From Streptomyces rhizoryzae (GTDB taxonomy: Bacteria > Actinomycetota > Actinomycetes > Streptomycetales > Streptomycetaceae), in contig NZ_JALMUV010000016.1 in NCBI RefSeq assembly GCF_023155275.1, positions 1 through 64,000 of the forward strand: a stretch of DNA of 64,000 nucleotides, read 5' to 3'. A program made the position numbers and the translations under genes. Positions 16,465 to 24,879 of the stretch are shown in pieces. The notes below the pieces were generated by a model. It was not told where the DNA came from and ran no database searches. It was given only the letters and a program-made list of their open reading frames with translations. Each line of letters begins with the position of its first letter. The stretch's first letter is position 1.

Positions 16465-17256
16465 ATGGATGAGCCTGATGACCGCTGGATCGCCGCCACC
16501 GCGTCGGCGCTGCTGGCGGCGGAGTACGAGAACGTGCCGGTTGAGCCGCTGACCCGGCGCCGGCCCGGCCTGCGGCTGGAGACCGCCTACCGCATCCAGG
16601 CGGCCACCGTGGCACGGCGCGTGGCGGCCGGTGCCCGCGTCGTCGGTCACAAGGCCGGTGCCACCTCCGAGGCCATCCAGGAGCAGGCGGGCGTGGACGA
16701 GCCGGACTCCGGTGTCCTTCTGGACGACATGGTGCTGGCCAGTGGCAGCACCGTGCACCGCTCCGTGCTGATGCAGCCGCGGGTGGAGGCGGAACTGGCC
16801 TTCCGCCTCGGCAGCGACCTGTACGGGCCCGGCGTCGCTCTGGAAGAGGCGCGGGCGGCGGTGAAGGAGGTGTTCCTCGCTTTGGAGGTGATCGATACCC
16901 GGTTCACCGGCTGGCAGATCACCATCGCGGACAGCATCGCGGACAACGCCTCGTGCGGGCGGGTGGTCACCGGCCCCATGGTGCCCTTGGACGCGGACAT
17001 GGACCTGGCGGCCGAGCCGGTCGTCGTCAGCGTCAACGGCACCGCCGTCGCCACGGGCGAGGGCCGGGCGGTCCTGGGCGACCCGTTGCTCGTCCTGGTC
17101 TGGCTCGCCGCGAGACTGCACCGCTTCAGTGACGGCCTGCGGGCCGGTCAGCTGGTCCTGGCCGGCGCCCTGCACGCGAGCCTCCCGCTGGAAGCCGGGA
17201 GCACGGTCCGGGCCCAGTCGCTGCACCTGCCGCCGGTCGAGCTGCGCGTTCGGTAA
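16465..17256 (+). CDS. 2-keto-4-pentenoate hydratase family protein
   Basis: A 263-residue member of the MhpD/TesE/HsaE hydratase family, which adds water to 2-oxopent-4-enoate to give 4-hydroxy-2-oxovalerate with a divalent metal. Characteristic stretches are VVGHKAGATSEAIQEQAGVDEPDSG (residues about 57-81), QPRVEAELAFRLG with metal-ligand Glu residues, EVIDTRFTGWQITIADSIADNASCG, and GRAVLGDPLLVLVWLAARL. The ATG at 16465 follows GGGAGGG. It is the first gene of the co-directional run to 23000 and is followed after 61 bases by the aldehyde dehydrogenase. The usual upstream ring-cleavage dioxygenase is absent. Confidence 0.88.
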   Translation: MDEPDDRWIAATASALLAAEYENVPVEPLTRRRPGLRLETAYRIQAATVARRVAAGARVVGHKAGATSEAIQEQAGVDEPDSGVLLDDMVLASGSTVHRSVLMQPRVEAELAFRLGSDLYGPGVALEEARAAVKEVFLALEVIDTRFTGWQITIADSIADNASCGRVVTGPMVPLDADMDLAAEPVVVSVNGTAVATGEGRAVLGDPLLVLVWLAARLHRFSDGLRAGQLVLAGALHASLPLEAGSTVRAQSLHLPPVELRVR

Positions 17257-17317
17257 CCGGCCCGGCACCGCTTCTCTGCGCACCCACACCCTTCTCTCTT
17301 GACCGAAGGAGCGGCCG

Positions 17318-18184
17318 ATGGCTGCTGAAGAACGAAGGCGCGTCGCCGTACTCGGCGCGGGTCTGATCGGGATCGACCTCGCAGGCAAGATCACCCGGTC
17401 GTCGAAGCTGGAGCTGGCCCTGGTGGCAGGGCGCCGCCGCGACAGTCTGGGCCTGCGCCGGGCGGCGGAGATGGGGCTTCCCACGACCGCCGGCGGTGTC
17501 CGCGCCGTGGTGGAGGCCGGGGCGTTCGATGTCGTCTTCGATGCCACCAACGCCGACAGCCATGCCGAGCACTGGGCAGCGCTGCGGCCGACCGGAACCA
17601 CCTTGATCGACCTGACCCCCACGGGTCTGGGCACGGTCACCGTGCCGGGCCTCGAAGGGCACCGCTCGGCGGCTCACCGGCACCTGAACCTTGTGAGCTG
17701 CGGCGGACAGGCATCCATCCCGGTCCTCCACGCCATCGCCCAGCGCTGCACCCCCACCTACATCGAGGTGGTCTCCACGGGGGCGAGCGCGAGCGCCGGT
17801 CCGGCCACCCGCCTCAACCTCGACCAGTACATCGCCACCACCTCGGCCGCGATCCGGACGTTCACCGGCGCCCGGGAGGTGAAGGTGATGGTGAACATCA
17901 GCCCCGCCCGGCCGGCCCCGCCGTTCCGGGTGGCCATGACCGTCCTGGCCGACAACTTCCGTCCCGCACCGGTGCGCACGAGCATCGCGGCCGCCGCCGA
18001 GGCGGTGCGCGCGTACGTGCCCGGGTTCAAGGTGGCCTCCCTCGCGGTGGACCCCGGCCGGATCCAGGTCGCGGTGGAAGTGACCCCCTCAGGCCGCCAC
18101 CTGCCCCACCACGCCGGAAGCGTCGACATCATCAACGCCGCCGCCGTCCTGCTCGCGGAGCAGTCGGCCGCCGCCTCCCGATGA
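17318..18184 (+). CDS. mhpF: Acetaldehyde dehydrogenase (acylating), MhpF/BphJ family
   Basis: Converts acetaldehyde or another short aldehyde plus CoA and NAD to acyl-CoA. The 288-residue protein has an N-terminal NAD motif, [17 protein letters not shown] (residues 8-24), and the nucleophile Cys128 in [33 protein letters not shown] is the usual C-terminal substrate/dimer region. Family members channel aldehyde from a tightly bound aldolase partner, here the next gene, whose ATG overlaps this stop by four bases. GGAG precedes the ATG. Confidence 0.93.
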   Translation: MAAEERRRVAVLGAGLIGIDLAGKITRSSKLELALVAGRRRDSLGLRRAAEMGLPTTAGGVRAVVEAGAFDVVFDATNADSHAEHWAALRPTGTTLIDLTPTGLGTVTVPGLEGHRSAAHRHLNLVSCGGQASIPVLHAIAQRCTPTYIEVVSTGASASAGPATRLNLDQYIATTSAAIRTFTGAREVKVMVNISPARPAPPFRVAMTVLADNFRPAPVRTSIAAAAEAVRAYVPGFKVASLAVDPGRIQVAVEVTPSGRHLPHHAGSVDIINAAAVLLAEQSAAASR

Positions 18185-19233
18185 AGATGAAGGGAACCAC
18201 GCCCGTGAACAGCACGCCGAACGACCCTCGGCCCTCCGTTCTGATCCACGACCCGACCCTGCGCGACGGGCACCACGCGGTCGGCCACCGGCTCGACGCC
18301 GGCCAGCTCCGCGCCTACGCCACCGCCGCGAACGCGGCCCGGGTGCCGGTTGTGGAAGTCGGCCACGGCAACGGCCTGGGCGCCTCCAGCCTCCAGATCG
18401 GCCGCGCCCTCCTCGACGACGCCACGATGCTCACCACCGTCCGCGAGGCCCTCACCTCCTCGAAGATGGGCGTCTTCATGGCCCCCGGCTGGGGCACCTC
18501 CGAGGACCTGACGGCCGCCGTCGACCTCGGCGCTGACGTCGTACGGATCGCCGCGCACTGCACTGAGGCCGACGTCACCGAACGCCACCTCGGTACGGCC
18601 CGCGCCCTCGGCGCCGAAGCCCAGGGCGTCCTGCTCATGAGCCACATGGCCAGCCCCGAGCGCCTGGCCGAGCAGTGCGCCCTGATGGCGAAGTACGGCG
18701 CGCAGGCCGTCGGCATCATGGACTCCGCCGGCCACTACCTCCCCGGCGACGTGATTGAGCGGGTCCAGGCCATCGCCTCGGCCGTGGACGTCCCGGTCAT
18801 CTTCCACGGCCACAACAACCTGGGTCTGGCCGTGGCGAACTCGCTGGCCGCCGTGGAGGCGGGGGCATCCGTCATCGACGCGACCGCCCGCGGGTTCGGT
18901 GCCGGAGCGGGCAACACGCAGCTCGAAGCCCTCGTGGCCGTGCTCGACCGGCGCGGCTTCGACACCGGGATCGGCCTGCGCGAGGTCCTGTCCGCCGCCG
19001 ATGCCGCCGCCGACCACCTGATGAAGGCCCCGCCGTCCATCGACTCCATCGCGGTCGCCGGCGGGCTGGCCGGGGTGTTCTCCGGGTTCAAGTGCCCCGT
19101 CCTGGAGGCCGCTCGCGCCGAAGGCGTCGACGCCATCGACCTGTTCCTCGCTCTCGGGGAGCGGCAGATCGTCGCCGGGCAGGAAGACCTGATCGGTGAT
19201 GTCGCCCGGCAGCTCAAGGCGGGCTCGCGATGA
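18181..19233 (+). CDS. mhpE: 4-hydroxy-2-oxovalerate aldolase, MhpE/DmpG family
   Basis: Class II pyruvate aldolase that splits 4-hydroxy-2-oxoacids into pyruvate and an aldehyde, or runs in reverse. [14 protein letters not shown] (residues 23-36) holds the catalytic Arg28 and His32 region. [12 protein letters not shown] and the metal pair FHGHNNLG (His209, His211) are present, as is the DmpG-type C-terminal channel-partner domain. Length is 350 residues, as in the family. The ATG at 18181 overlaps the mhpF stop; a GTG at 18205 with AAGGGAA upstream is an alternative start. Its stop overlaps the KASIII start by four bases. Confidence 0.93.
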   Translation: MKMKGTTPVNSTPNDPRPSVLIHDPTLRDGHHAVGHRLDAGQLRAYATAANAARVPVVEVGHGNGLGASSLQIGRALLDDATMLTTVREALTSSKMGVFMAPGWGTSEDLTAAVDLGADVVRIAAHCTEADVTERHLGTARALGAEAQGVLLMSHMASPERLAEQCALMAKYGAQAVGIMDSAGHYLPGDVIERVQAIASAVDVPVIFHGHNNLGLAVANSLAAVEAGASVIDATARGFGAGAGNTQLEALVAVLDRRGFDTGIGLREVLSAADAAADHLMKAPPSIDSIAVAGGLAGVFSGFKCPVLEAARAEGVDAIDLFLALGERQIVAGQEDLIGDVARQLKAGSR

Positions 19234-20210
19234 CCCGGGCCGCCGTGGTGGCCGCGGTCGGCGCAGCCCTCCCCGCGTCCGTCGTCTCCAACGAGGACCT
19301 GACCGCGCGCCTGGACACCACCGACGAGTGGATCCGCTCGCGGACCGGCATCACCCGCAGGCACGTCGCCGGTCGGGAGCAGTCCACCGCCGACCTCGCC
19401 ATGCGGGCCGCAGCCCAGGCCCTGACCAGCGGCGAACCGGAGCACGTGGACGCCCTGGTCCTCGCCACGACCACGCCGGACCGCTGCTGCCCGGCCACCG
19501 CGCCCGCCGTCGCCACCCGCCTCGGGCTCACCGGCATCCCCGCCTTCGACCTCGCCGCCGGCTGCACCGGCTTCCTCTACGCCCTGGCCACCGGCGCCGG
19601 ACTCATCGCCGCCGGAACCGCGCGCACGGTCCTGGTCATCGGGGCGGACCGCCTGGCCAGCCTCCCCCACCCCGACGACCGCACCACCGTCCCCCTGTTC
19701 GGCGACGGCGCCGGCGCCCTGCTGCTCCGCCACGGCACCGCAGGCGAACCGGGGGCGCTCGGCCCGGTCGTGCTGGGCAGCGACGGCACCGGCGCGGACC
19801 TGATCCGCGCCGACCACCCCGGCGCCCTCCACATGGACGGAGCGGACGTCTTCCGCCACGCCGTCGACCGCATGGCCGCCGCCTCCCGGCAGGCCGCCGC
19901 CGCTGCCGGCTGGGACCTCGGCGACGTCGACCGGCTGGTCCCGCACCAGGCCAACCACCGAATCACCTCCTTCGTCGCCCGCCAGCTCGGCATCCCCGAG
20001 GACCGACAGCTCGGCAACGTGGCCGAGGTCGGCAACACCGGCGCGGCCTCCATCCCCCTGCTGCTGGACCGGGCCCGCGCCGACGGCCGCCTGGAGGCCG
20101 GGCACCGCACCCTGCTCACCGCGTTCGGCGCCGGACTGACCTGGGGCGCCCTCACCCTCACCTGGCCCGACCTCACCCGCACCCGCCGCCTGGAAGGAGC
20201 CCCGGCATGA
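19230..20210 (+). CDS. 3-oxoacyl-ACP synthase III (KASIII/FabH-like)
   Basis: A 326-residue beta-ketoacyl synthase III. The triad is complete and at canonical positions: Cys112 in [11 protein letters not shown], His239 in VPHQANHRI and Asn269 in [21 protein letters not shown] at the N-terminus is also typical. It should condense an acyl-CoA with a malonyl- or related acyl-ACP. The next gene encodes a carrier protein overlapping by four bases, and the gene before makes an aldehyde that mhpF can turn into acyl-CoA, suggesting a local starter-unit supply. This looks like a dedicated rather than housekeeping FabH, since no fab operon genes surround it. Confidence 0.92.
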   Translation: MTRAAVVAAVGAALPASVVSNEDLTARLDTTDEWIRSRTGITRRHVAGREQSTADLAMRAAAQALTSGEPEHVDALVLATTTPDRCCPATAPAVATRLGLTGIPAFDLAAGCTGFLYALATGAGLIAAGTARTVLVIGADRLASLPHPDDRTTVPLFGDGAGALLLRHGTAGEPGALGPVVLGSDGTGADLIRADHPGALHMDGADVFRHAVDRMAAASRQAAAAAGWDLGDVDRLVPHQANHRITSFVARQLGIPEDRQLGNVAEVGNTGAASIPLLLDRARADGRLEAGHRTLLTAFGAGLTWGALTLTWPDLTRTRRLEGAPA

Positions 20211-20437
20211 CCGGCGACTTCGCCCGCATCCTGACCGACGACCTCAAGCTGCCCGCCGGCCAGCTGACCGACGACGCCAGCCTCGACCACGCCGGCTTCG
20301 ACTCCCTCGCCGTCGTCGAACTCTCCGTCCTGCTCGCCGACCGGTACGGCATCGACATCACCGACAGCGACATCAAGGACGCCGCCACCCTCGGCCAGCT
20401 CGACCTCCTCATCACCACCAAGCGCAACGGAAGGTAG
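20207..20437 (+). CDS. Acyl carrier protein
   Basis: A 76-residue stand-alone ACP with the phosphopantetheine attachment Ser33 in HAGFDSLAVVELSVLLADRYG and an acidic four-helix profile. The start overlaps the KASIII stop (ATGA) and has GGAAGGAGC upstream. The motif DSL and the lack of any adjacent fatty-acid synthase genes mark it as a pathway-specific carrier. It probably receives the KASIII product or holds the substrate of the following lyase and hydratase. Confidence 0.92.
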   Translation: MTGDFARILTDDLKLPAGQLTDDASLDHAGFDSLAVVELSVLLADRYGIDITDSDIKDAATLGQLDLLITTKRNGR

Positions 20438-20445
20438 ACCTCCCC

Positions 20446-21291
20446 ATGACCCACACCAGCCGCCGGCCCGGACGGGCCTGGATCATCACCCCCGGCCTGC
20501 GCACCGACCGCTTCGAAGCGGCCCGCACCTGCGGCGCCTCGGTCGCCGTCGTCGACATCGAGGACTCCGTCGCCCTGCACGACAAGCAGAGCGCCCGCAC
20601 CGCCTCCGAAGCCTTCTTCACCCCCGCCGACCCGCCGTGCACGCTCGGGATCCGCATGAACGGCCTCACGACCCTCGACGGCATCAAGGACCTTGTCGCC
20701 CTCGCCGCCTACACCGCCCGGCCCGACCTGATCGTGGTCCCCAAGGTGGAAGCGGCCCGCGACGTCGAGCTGGTCGCCGCCGCCCTGGACGCCGACGGCT
20801 ACACCCCCGACATCTGGGCTCTGGTCGAAAGCCCCCGCGCCTTCGACCACCTGCCCGAGATCATGCGCGCACCCCGCCTCGGCGGCGTCATCTTCGGCTC
20901 CGCCGACTACGCCGCCTCCGTCCGCTGCGGCCTGGGCTGGGACGCCCTCCACTACGCCCGCTCGGCCCTCATCAACGCCGCCACGGCCGCGAACATCCCC
21001 GCCATCGACGCCCCCACCTGGGAAATCGACGATCCCGACGCCCTGCGCCGAGACGCCGAACGCGCCAAGGAGCTCGGCTTCTACGGCAAGGGCTGCGTGC
21101 ACCCCCGTCACGTGCAGGTGATCGACGACGTGTTCACCCCCACCGCCCAGGAGATCGCCGAAGCCCGCGCCATCGTCGCGGCCGCCGACGCCAGCGGCGG
21201 TACGGTCACCACCGTCGACGGACACATGCGCGGCACCCCCTTCTTCAACCGCGCCCGCGCGCTGGTCGCCGACGCGGACCGAACCTCATGA
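20446..21291 (+). CDS. HpcH/HpaI-CitE family C-C lyase (CoA- or ACP-ester lyase)
   Basis: A 281-residue TIM-barrel protein of the CitE/malyl-CoA lyase group. VAVVDIEDSVALHDKQSAR near residues 32-50 has the metal-binding Glu/Asp region. IRMNG, VPKVEAARDVELV, WALVESPRAFDHL and VIFGSADYAASV give the remaining active-site segments, and KGCVHPRHVQVI lies at the C-terminus. These enzymes make or break thioesters of malate, citrate or methylmalate type. The gene lies 8 bases after the ACP and overlaps the MaoC gene, a pairing like beta-methylmalyl-CoA lyase with mesaconyl-CoA hydratase. Confidence 0.88.
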   Translation: MTHTSRRPGRAWIITPGLRTDRFEAARTCGASVAVVDIEDSVALHDKQSARTASEAFFTPADPPCTLGIRMNGLTTLDGIKDLVALAAYTARPDLIVVPKVEAARDVELVAAALDADGYTPDIWALVESPRAFDHLPEIMRAPRLGGVIFGSADYAASVRCGLGWDALHYARSALINAATAANIPAIDAPTWEIDDPDALRRDAERAKELGFYGKGCVHPRHVQVIDDVFTPTAQEIAEARAIVAAADASGGTVTTVDGHMRGTPFFNRARALVADADRTS

Positions 21292-21818
21292 GCACCGCGC
21301 TGCCCCGCGGCTACCGCGCCCTCGACGACGACCGGATCCGCGAGAACGTCGGCCTCTCCTACCGCGAACTCGCCCCCGGCCTGGTCATCGAGCACCGGCC
21401 CGGCCGGACCGTCACCGAACTCGACAGTCTCCTCGGCGCCGCCCTGAGCGGCAACGTCGCCCCCATCCACACCGACGCCCACTACAGCAGCCAGACCAAA
21501 TGGAGCCAGATCCTGGTCTGCTCCGGCGTCACCCTCAACCTCGTCGCCGGCATGACCGTCCGCAGCATCAGCGGCCTGACCACCGCCAACCTCGCCGTCG
21601 ACCGCGTCCGCTTCACCGCCCCCGTCCACATCGGCGACACCCTCTACGCCGAAACCAAAATCCTCACCCGCCGCGCCTCGGAAAGCAGCCCCGGCAACGG
21701 CGTCATCACCTGCCACACCACCGCGCACAACCAGACCGGCACCGACGTCATGGCCTTCAATCGGACCTTCCTGGTCCCCCTGGATGCCGACGCCGTCCGC
21801 GACGCCACCAACTACTAG
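21288..21818 (+). CDS. MaoC-like hotdog-fold dehydratase/hydratase
   Basis: A 176-residue single or degenerate double hotdog protein. LSYRELAPGLVIEHRPGRTVTELDSLL opens the fold. NVAPIHTDAHYSSQTKWSQ carries the His/Asp region used by MaoC hydratases, then VCSGVTLNLVAGM. VHIGDTLYAETKILTRR gives the late beta strand. It is expected to add or remove water on an enoyl thioester. The start overlaps the lyase stop by four bases, so the two are probably made in stoichiometric amounts. Confidence 0.88.
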   Translation: MSTALPRGYRALDDDRIRENVGLSYRELAPGLVIEHRPGRTVTELDSLLGAALSGNVAPIHTDAHYSSQTKWSQILVCSGVTLNLVAGMTVRSISGLTTANLAVDRVRFTAPVHIGDTLYAETKILTRRASESSPGNGVITCHTTAHNQTGTDVMAFNRTFLVPLDADAVRDATNY

Positions 21819-21827
21819 AAGGCGACC

Positions 21828-23000
21828 ATGAGCCCACAGCTGACCTTCGCCCCGGCCGATGACGCCCTGTGGCAGCAGTACGACCAACTCGCCACCCGCG
21901 CCTACGGCCACCCCCTCCAGGACATCACCCACCTCCGCAACCAGGCCGACCTCCAAGTCGCCCTCCGCGGCAGCCGCGTCGTCGCCGGCGGCCTCGGCCT
22001 CCTCGTCAACCAGTTCTTCGGCGGCGCACCCGTCCCCAGCGCCTGCCTCGGCGACGGCTGCGTAGCCCCAGAGGAACGCGGAGACCACCTCGCCACCCGC
22101 ATGACCACAGAGCGCCTGCGCCCCCTCATCGACCAAGGCGCGGCCATCTCCACGATCAGCACCTCCTCCACCGGCTACGCACGCCGACTCGGCTGGGAGG
22201 CCCCGGTCGACGTCCTCGCCTGGGCCGTGGCCACCGACGACCTCAAGAAGTCCTTCACTGGCGAGGACTTCGAGGTCGAACACGGGCTCAGCGACGAAGC
22301 GGCCACCCTCCAGCACCGGCTCGCCCGGCAGTGGAACGGACCCGTCCACCGCCCCGCCTGGTGGACCCGGTGGAAGGAGGCGAAGAGCAACCTCACCACC
22401 TACCGCTTTGCCCGCCCCGGCCTGCCCACCGCCGGCCTGCTCACCCTGACGACCCAACGCCACGAGCGCCACGGCATGACGCTGATCGTCCACGACTTCT
22501 GGGCCGCCGACCAGCCGGCCACCCACGCCATGCTCGCCTTCCTCGGGCGCCACAACACCCGCGCCCGCACCGTCACATTCCGCCGCGGCGCCCTCCCGCC
22601 CTACCCCACCTTGCTCCACGGCCTCCGCCACCACCGGCCTACCGCCGAGTCCTGGCACCCCTGGATGCTCCGCATCCTCGATGCCCCCAAGGCCATCCAG
22701 CTCCGCGGCTGGCCCACCGGCCTCACCACCACCGTCCCCATCGAAATCGAGAACGATGCCGGCGACACCTCACGCCGCTGGGCGCTGCACGTAGAAGACG
22801 GCACCGCCGAACTCACCCCCACGACCACCGAAGCGCAGGTCACCCTGACCCGACGCCAACTCGCCGTCTGGTACGCAGGCGGCTACCGGACCGCCACCTC
22901 CGCACGCATGGCCGGAGTCCACGCCGTGTCCCAGGAAGCGCTCTCGGACCTCATCCGCACCACCATCGACCATGAACCCTGGCTCCCCGACCACGTCTAG
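21828..23000 (+). CDS. Eis-like GNAT N-acetyltransferase with SCP2-type C-terminus
   Basis: A 390-residue protein of the Eis group. Residues 1-140 form a GNAT domain (VVAGGLGLLVNQFFGGAPVP, VAPEERGDHLATRMT, ISTSSTGYARRLGWE). A second GNAT-like domain follows, then an SCP2-like C-terminal domain (VEDGTAELTPTTTEAQVTLTRRQLAVWYAGGY). Eis enzymes acetylate several amines of aminoglycosides or peptides, and some are self-resistance or tailoring enzymes. It is nine bases after the MaoC gene and ends the operon. The C-terminal carboxylate reads PDHV rather than the usual aromatic end. Confidence 0.85.
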   Translation: MSPQLTFAPADDALWQQYDQLATRAYGHPLQDITHLRNQADLQVALRGSRVVAGGLGLLVNQFFGGAPVPSACLGDGCVAPEERGDHLATRMTTERLRPLIDQGAAISTISTSSTGYARRLGWEAPVDVLAWAVATDDLKKSFTGEDFEVEHGLSDEAATLQHRLARQWNGPVHRPAWWTRWKEAKSNLTTYRFARPGLPTAGLLTLTTQRHERHGMTLIVHDFWAADQPATHAMLAFLGRHNTRARTVTFRRGALPPYPTLLHGLRHHRPTAESWHPWMLRILDAPKAIQLRGWPTGLTTTVPIEIENDAGDTSRRWALHVEDGTAELTPTTTEAQVTLTRRQLAVWYAGGYRTATSARMAGVHAVSQEALSDLIRTTIDHEPWLPDHV

Positions 23001-23234
23001 CAGTCAGCGCCGACCGTCCGGAGACCGCCGGCCAGACCGAGCCCCTGGCGAAAGTCCCCGTCGGCGGCCACGCCCCCGCCCCCGTGGCGCCGCCCCCGTA
23101 AACCCCGTACCCGCCCCGGCGCCCGGCGCGGTCAGGGCCACCCCGGGAGCGCCCCTAACCGCACCGCAACGATCGGCCTGCCACCGAGGTCACGGCCCCT
23201 GCGCGAAGTGCCCGAACTTCGCTGCCCCGGGGGC

Positions 23235-23701
23235 GAAGCCGCCCAAAAGTCGGCCCGAGTCCGGTTGACCGTGCACGGCCGGGCTCGAAACACCATGTCC
23301 TGACCGATGCGAACGGTATCCCGCTGCGGGTGTCGCTGACTGGCGCCAACCGCAACGACATCACCCAGCTCCTGCCGCTGATCGATGGCCTGCCGCCGGT
23401 GCGGGGCAAGCGGGGCCGCCCCCGCCGCAGGCCCCGCGCGGTGTATGCAGACCGCGGGTACGACCACGACATCTACCGCCGGCGGCTCCGTGAGCGGAAC
23501 ATCACCCCGAAGATCGCGCGCCGCGGACAGCCGCACGGCTCGGGCCTGGGCCGCGTCCGCTGGGTCGCCGAATCCGCCATCGCCCACCTCCACGGCCCCC
23601 GCCGCCTACGCATCCGCTGGGAAGCACGCGACGACATCCACGATGCCTTCCTCCCACTCGCCCACTGCATGACGCTCGCACGCAGACTCCCAGCTTTCTG
23701 A
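23235..23701 (+). pseudogene. 3' remnant of an IS5-family transposase
   Basis: An open reading frame from about 23252 encodes GPSPVDRARPGSKHHVLTDANG, then LTGANRNDITQLLPLIDG, ADRGYDHDIYRRRL, RRGQPHGSGLGRVRWVAES, LHGPRRLRIRWEARDDIH. This is the C-terminal half of a DDE transposase of the IS5 superfamily, with the second Asp and a Glu-bearing region. No N-terminal half, start codon or left inverted repeat can be found, so it is a truncated remnant. It marks the right edge of the biosynthetic run. Confidence 0.8.
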
Positions 23702-23720
23702 AAGGACTCCTAAGGGGCCC

Positions 23721-23993
23721 TCAGCCGACGGCCTTGGCCCGCATCTTCCGGGCCAGGTCGGCATCGCTGCTCAGCCTTTCGGGGACCTTGGCGTCGACGT
23801 TGTCCTGGCTGTGGTCCTCGCCGCACGGGCACAGGCTCCAGCCGCTCGTCTCGATGTGGGACGTGTTCGAGGGCTTGTGCCGGTCTCGTCGAGGACACCG
23901 ACGGAGATCTGCACACCGTCGCTGCCGGGGTCGTCGCCGCTCACCAGGCCGAGTTCGAAGATCAGGTCGGCGGTGGTTCTCCCGGAAGGTCAT
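23721..23993 (-). pseudogene. Small protein gene with apparent compensating frameshifts
   Basis: An AAGGAGG ribosome site precedes the ATG at 23993. The direct frame gives 90 residues with an Arg-rich middle that looks wrong. In the neighbouring frame the middle reads ADLIFELGLVSGDDPGSDGV followed by QISVGVLDETG, while the end in the first frame reads SNTSHIETSGWSLCPCGEDH and ends ARKMRAKAVG. A one-base insertion near 23978 and a compensating change near 23890 would restore one continuous protein of about 90 residues. I do not recognise the family. It could be a decayed gene or contain sequencing errors. Confidence 0.4.
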
Positions 23994-24192
23994 CCGGTGG
24001 CCTCCTTCATACCCGCCACCACCCGCACGCACGCTCAAACCAACCCGACCAGCGACAACCTCAACAGCTCGCCATACACCACATCCGTGGACGAGGTATG
24101 ACCGATTCCGGGTGCTCCCTTATTCCTAGCCGGCTGACACCATCACGGGCAGGGCACAGAGCCGACACCACTGGAGGAATGGAGAGAACGGT

Positions 24193-24603
24193 ATGAGACG
24201 AACCCTATTGGCTGCCGCATCTGCAGCGAGCGGCTTACTGGTGGTACTGGGCATGACGTCCAGCGCGCAGGCGTATCCCATAGAGACGCACAAGGGCTAC
24301 GCAAGCTCCTCAGCCTACGGTTACGGCGCCTACGAGGTCGACACCAATGGCTACGGATTCATCTATGCGATGGACACGAACGCCGACGGATACCGCATTG
24401 TGTCGTCGGTGTACAACGACACCCAGGGCCGAAGGGTCGCCTACGTGGAGGACGCCAACGGCTCCAGCAACGGTTCAGGCGCGGCGTTCTACGACTACGG
24501 TGGGCACGCTGGAGATTCGATGCACTTTGTGACGTGCCGCCAGAACGGCTCCAGCGGTACTCCCTTCAACTGCAAGACCACGTACTTCACCCTGCCTTAC
24601 TGA
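24193..24603 (+). CDS. Secreted protein of unknown function
   Basis: A 136-residue protein with a clear signal peptide: MRRTLLAAASAASGLLVVLG, then cleavage after SSAQA near residue 30. The mature part is about 105 residues, rich in Tyr, Gly, Asn, Asp and Ser, with two Cys (TCRQNG and FNCKTT) near the C-terminus that could form one disulfide. Repeated GYG/YGAYEVDTNGYGF segments suggest a small beta-rich domain. Codon third positions are less GC-biased than in the flanking operons, consistent with acquired DNA. GGAG lies upstream of the ATG. Confidence 0.7.
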   Translation: MRRTLLAAASAASGLLVVLGMTSSAQAYPIETHKGYASSSAYGYGAYEVDTNGYGFIYAMDTNADGYRIVSSVYNDTQGRRVAYVEDANGSSNGSGAAFYDYGGHAGDSMHFVTCRQNGSSGTPFNCKTTYFTLPY

Positions 24604-24879
24604 CGTCATCAGCGCTGGTGTGCGTGTATGCCCTGTGGCTCTATCGAGGCTGAACTCGTGCTGTCGTGCCGTTGGCAGGCGGGCCTGCTGGTCAGGCCGC
24701 TCTCGGGGAGGCAGCCCACCACGACCGAAAAGGCCAGAACCCCAGGTCTCCATGCCGCCATAGTCTGCTCCCGAGCTTCAGGTCCTCTCAGGCGGGCCGG
24801 AGATGCACAGTCGTGAAGTCCCCCGGTTCTCGTCAGCAGGCGCGGACCTGCTCTGGCCAAGCCTCTCGAAGGAGACATC

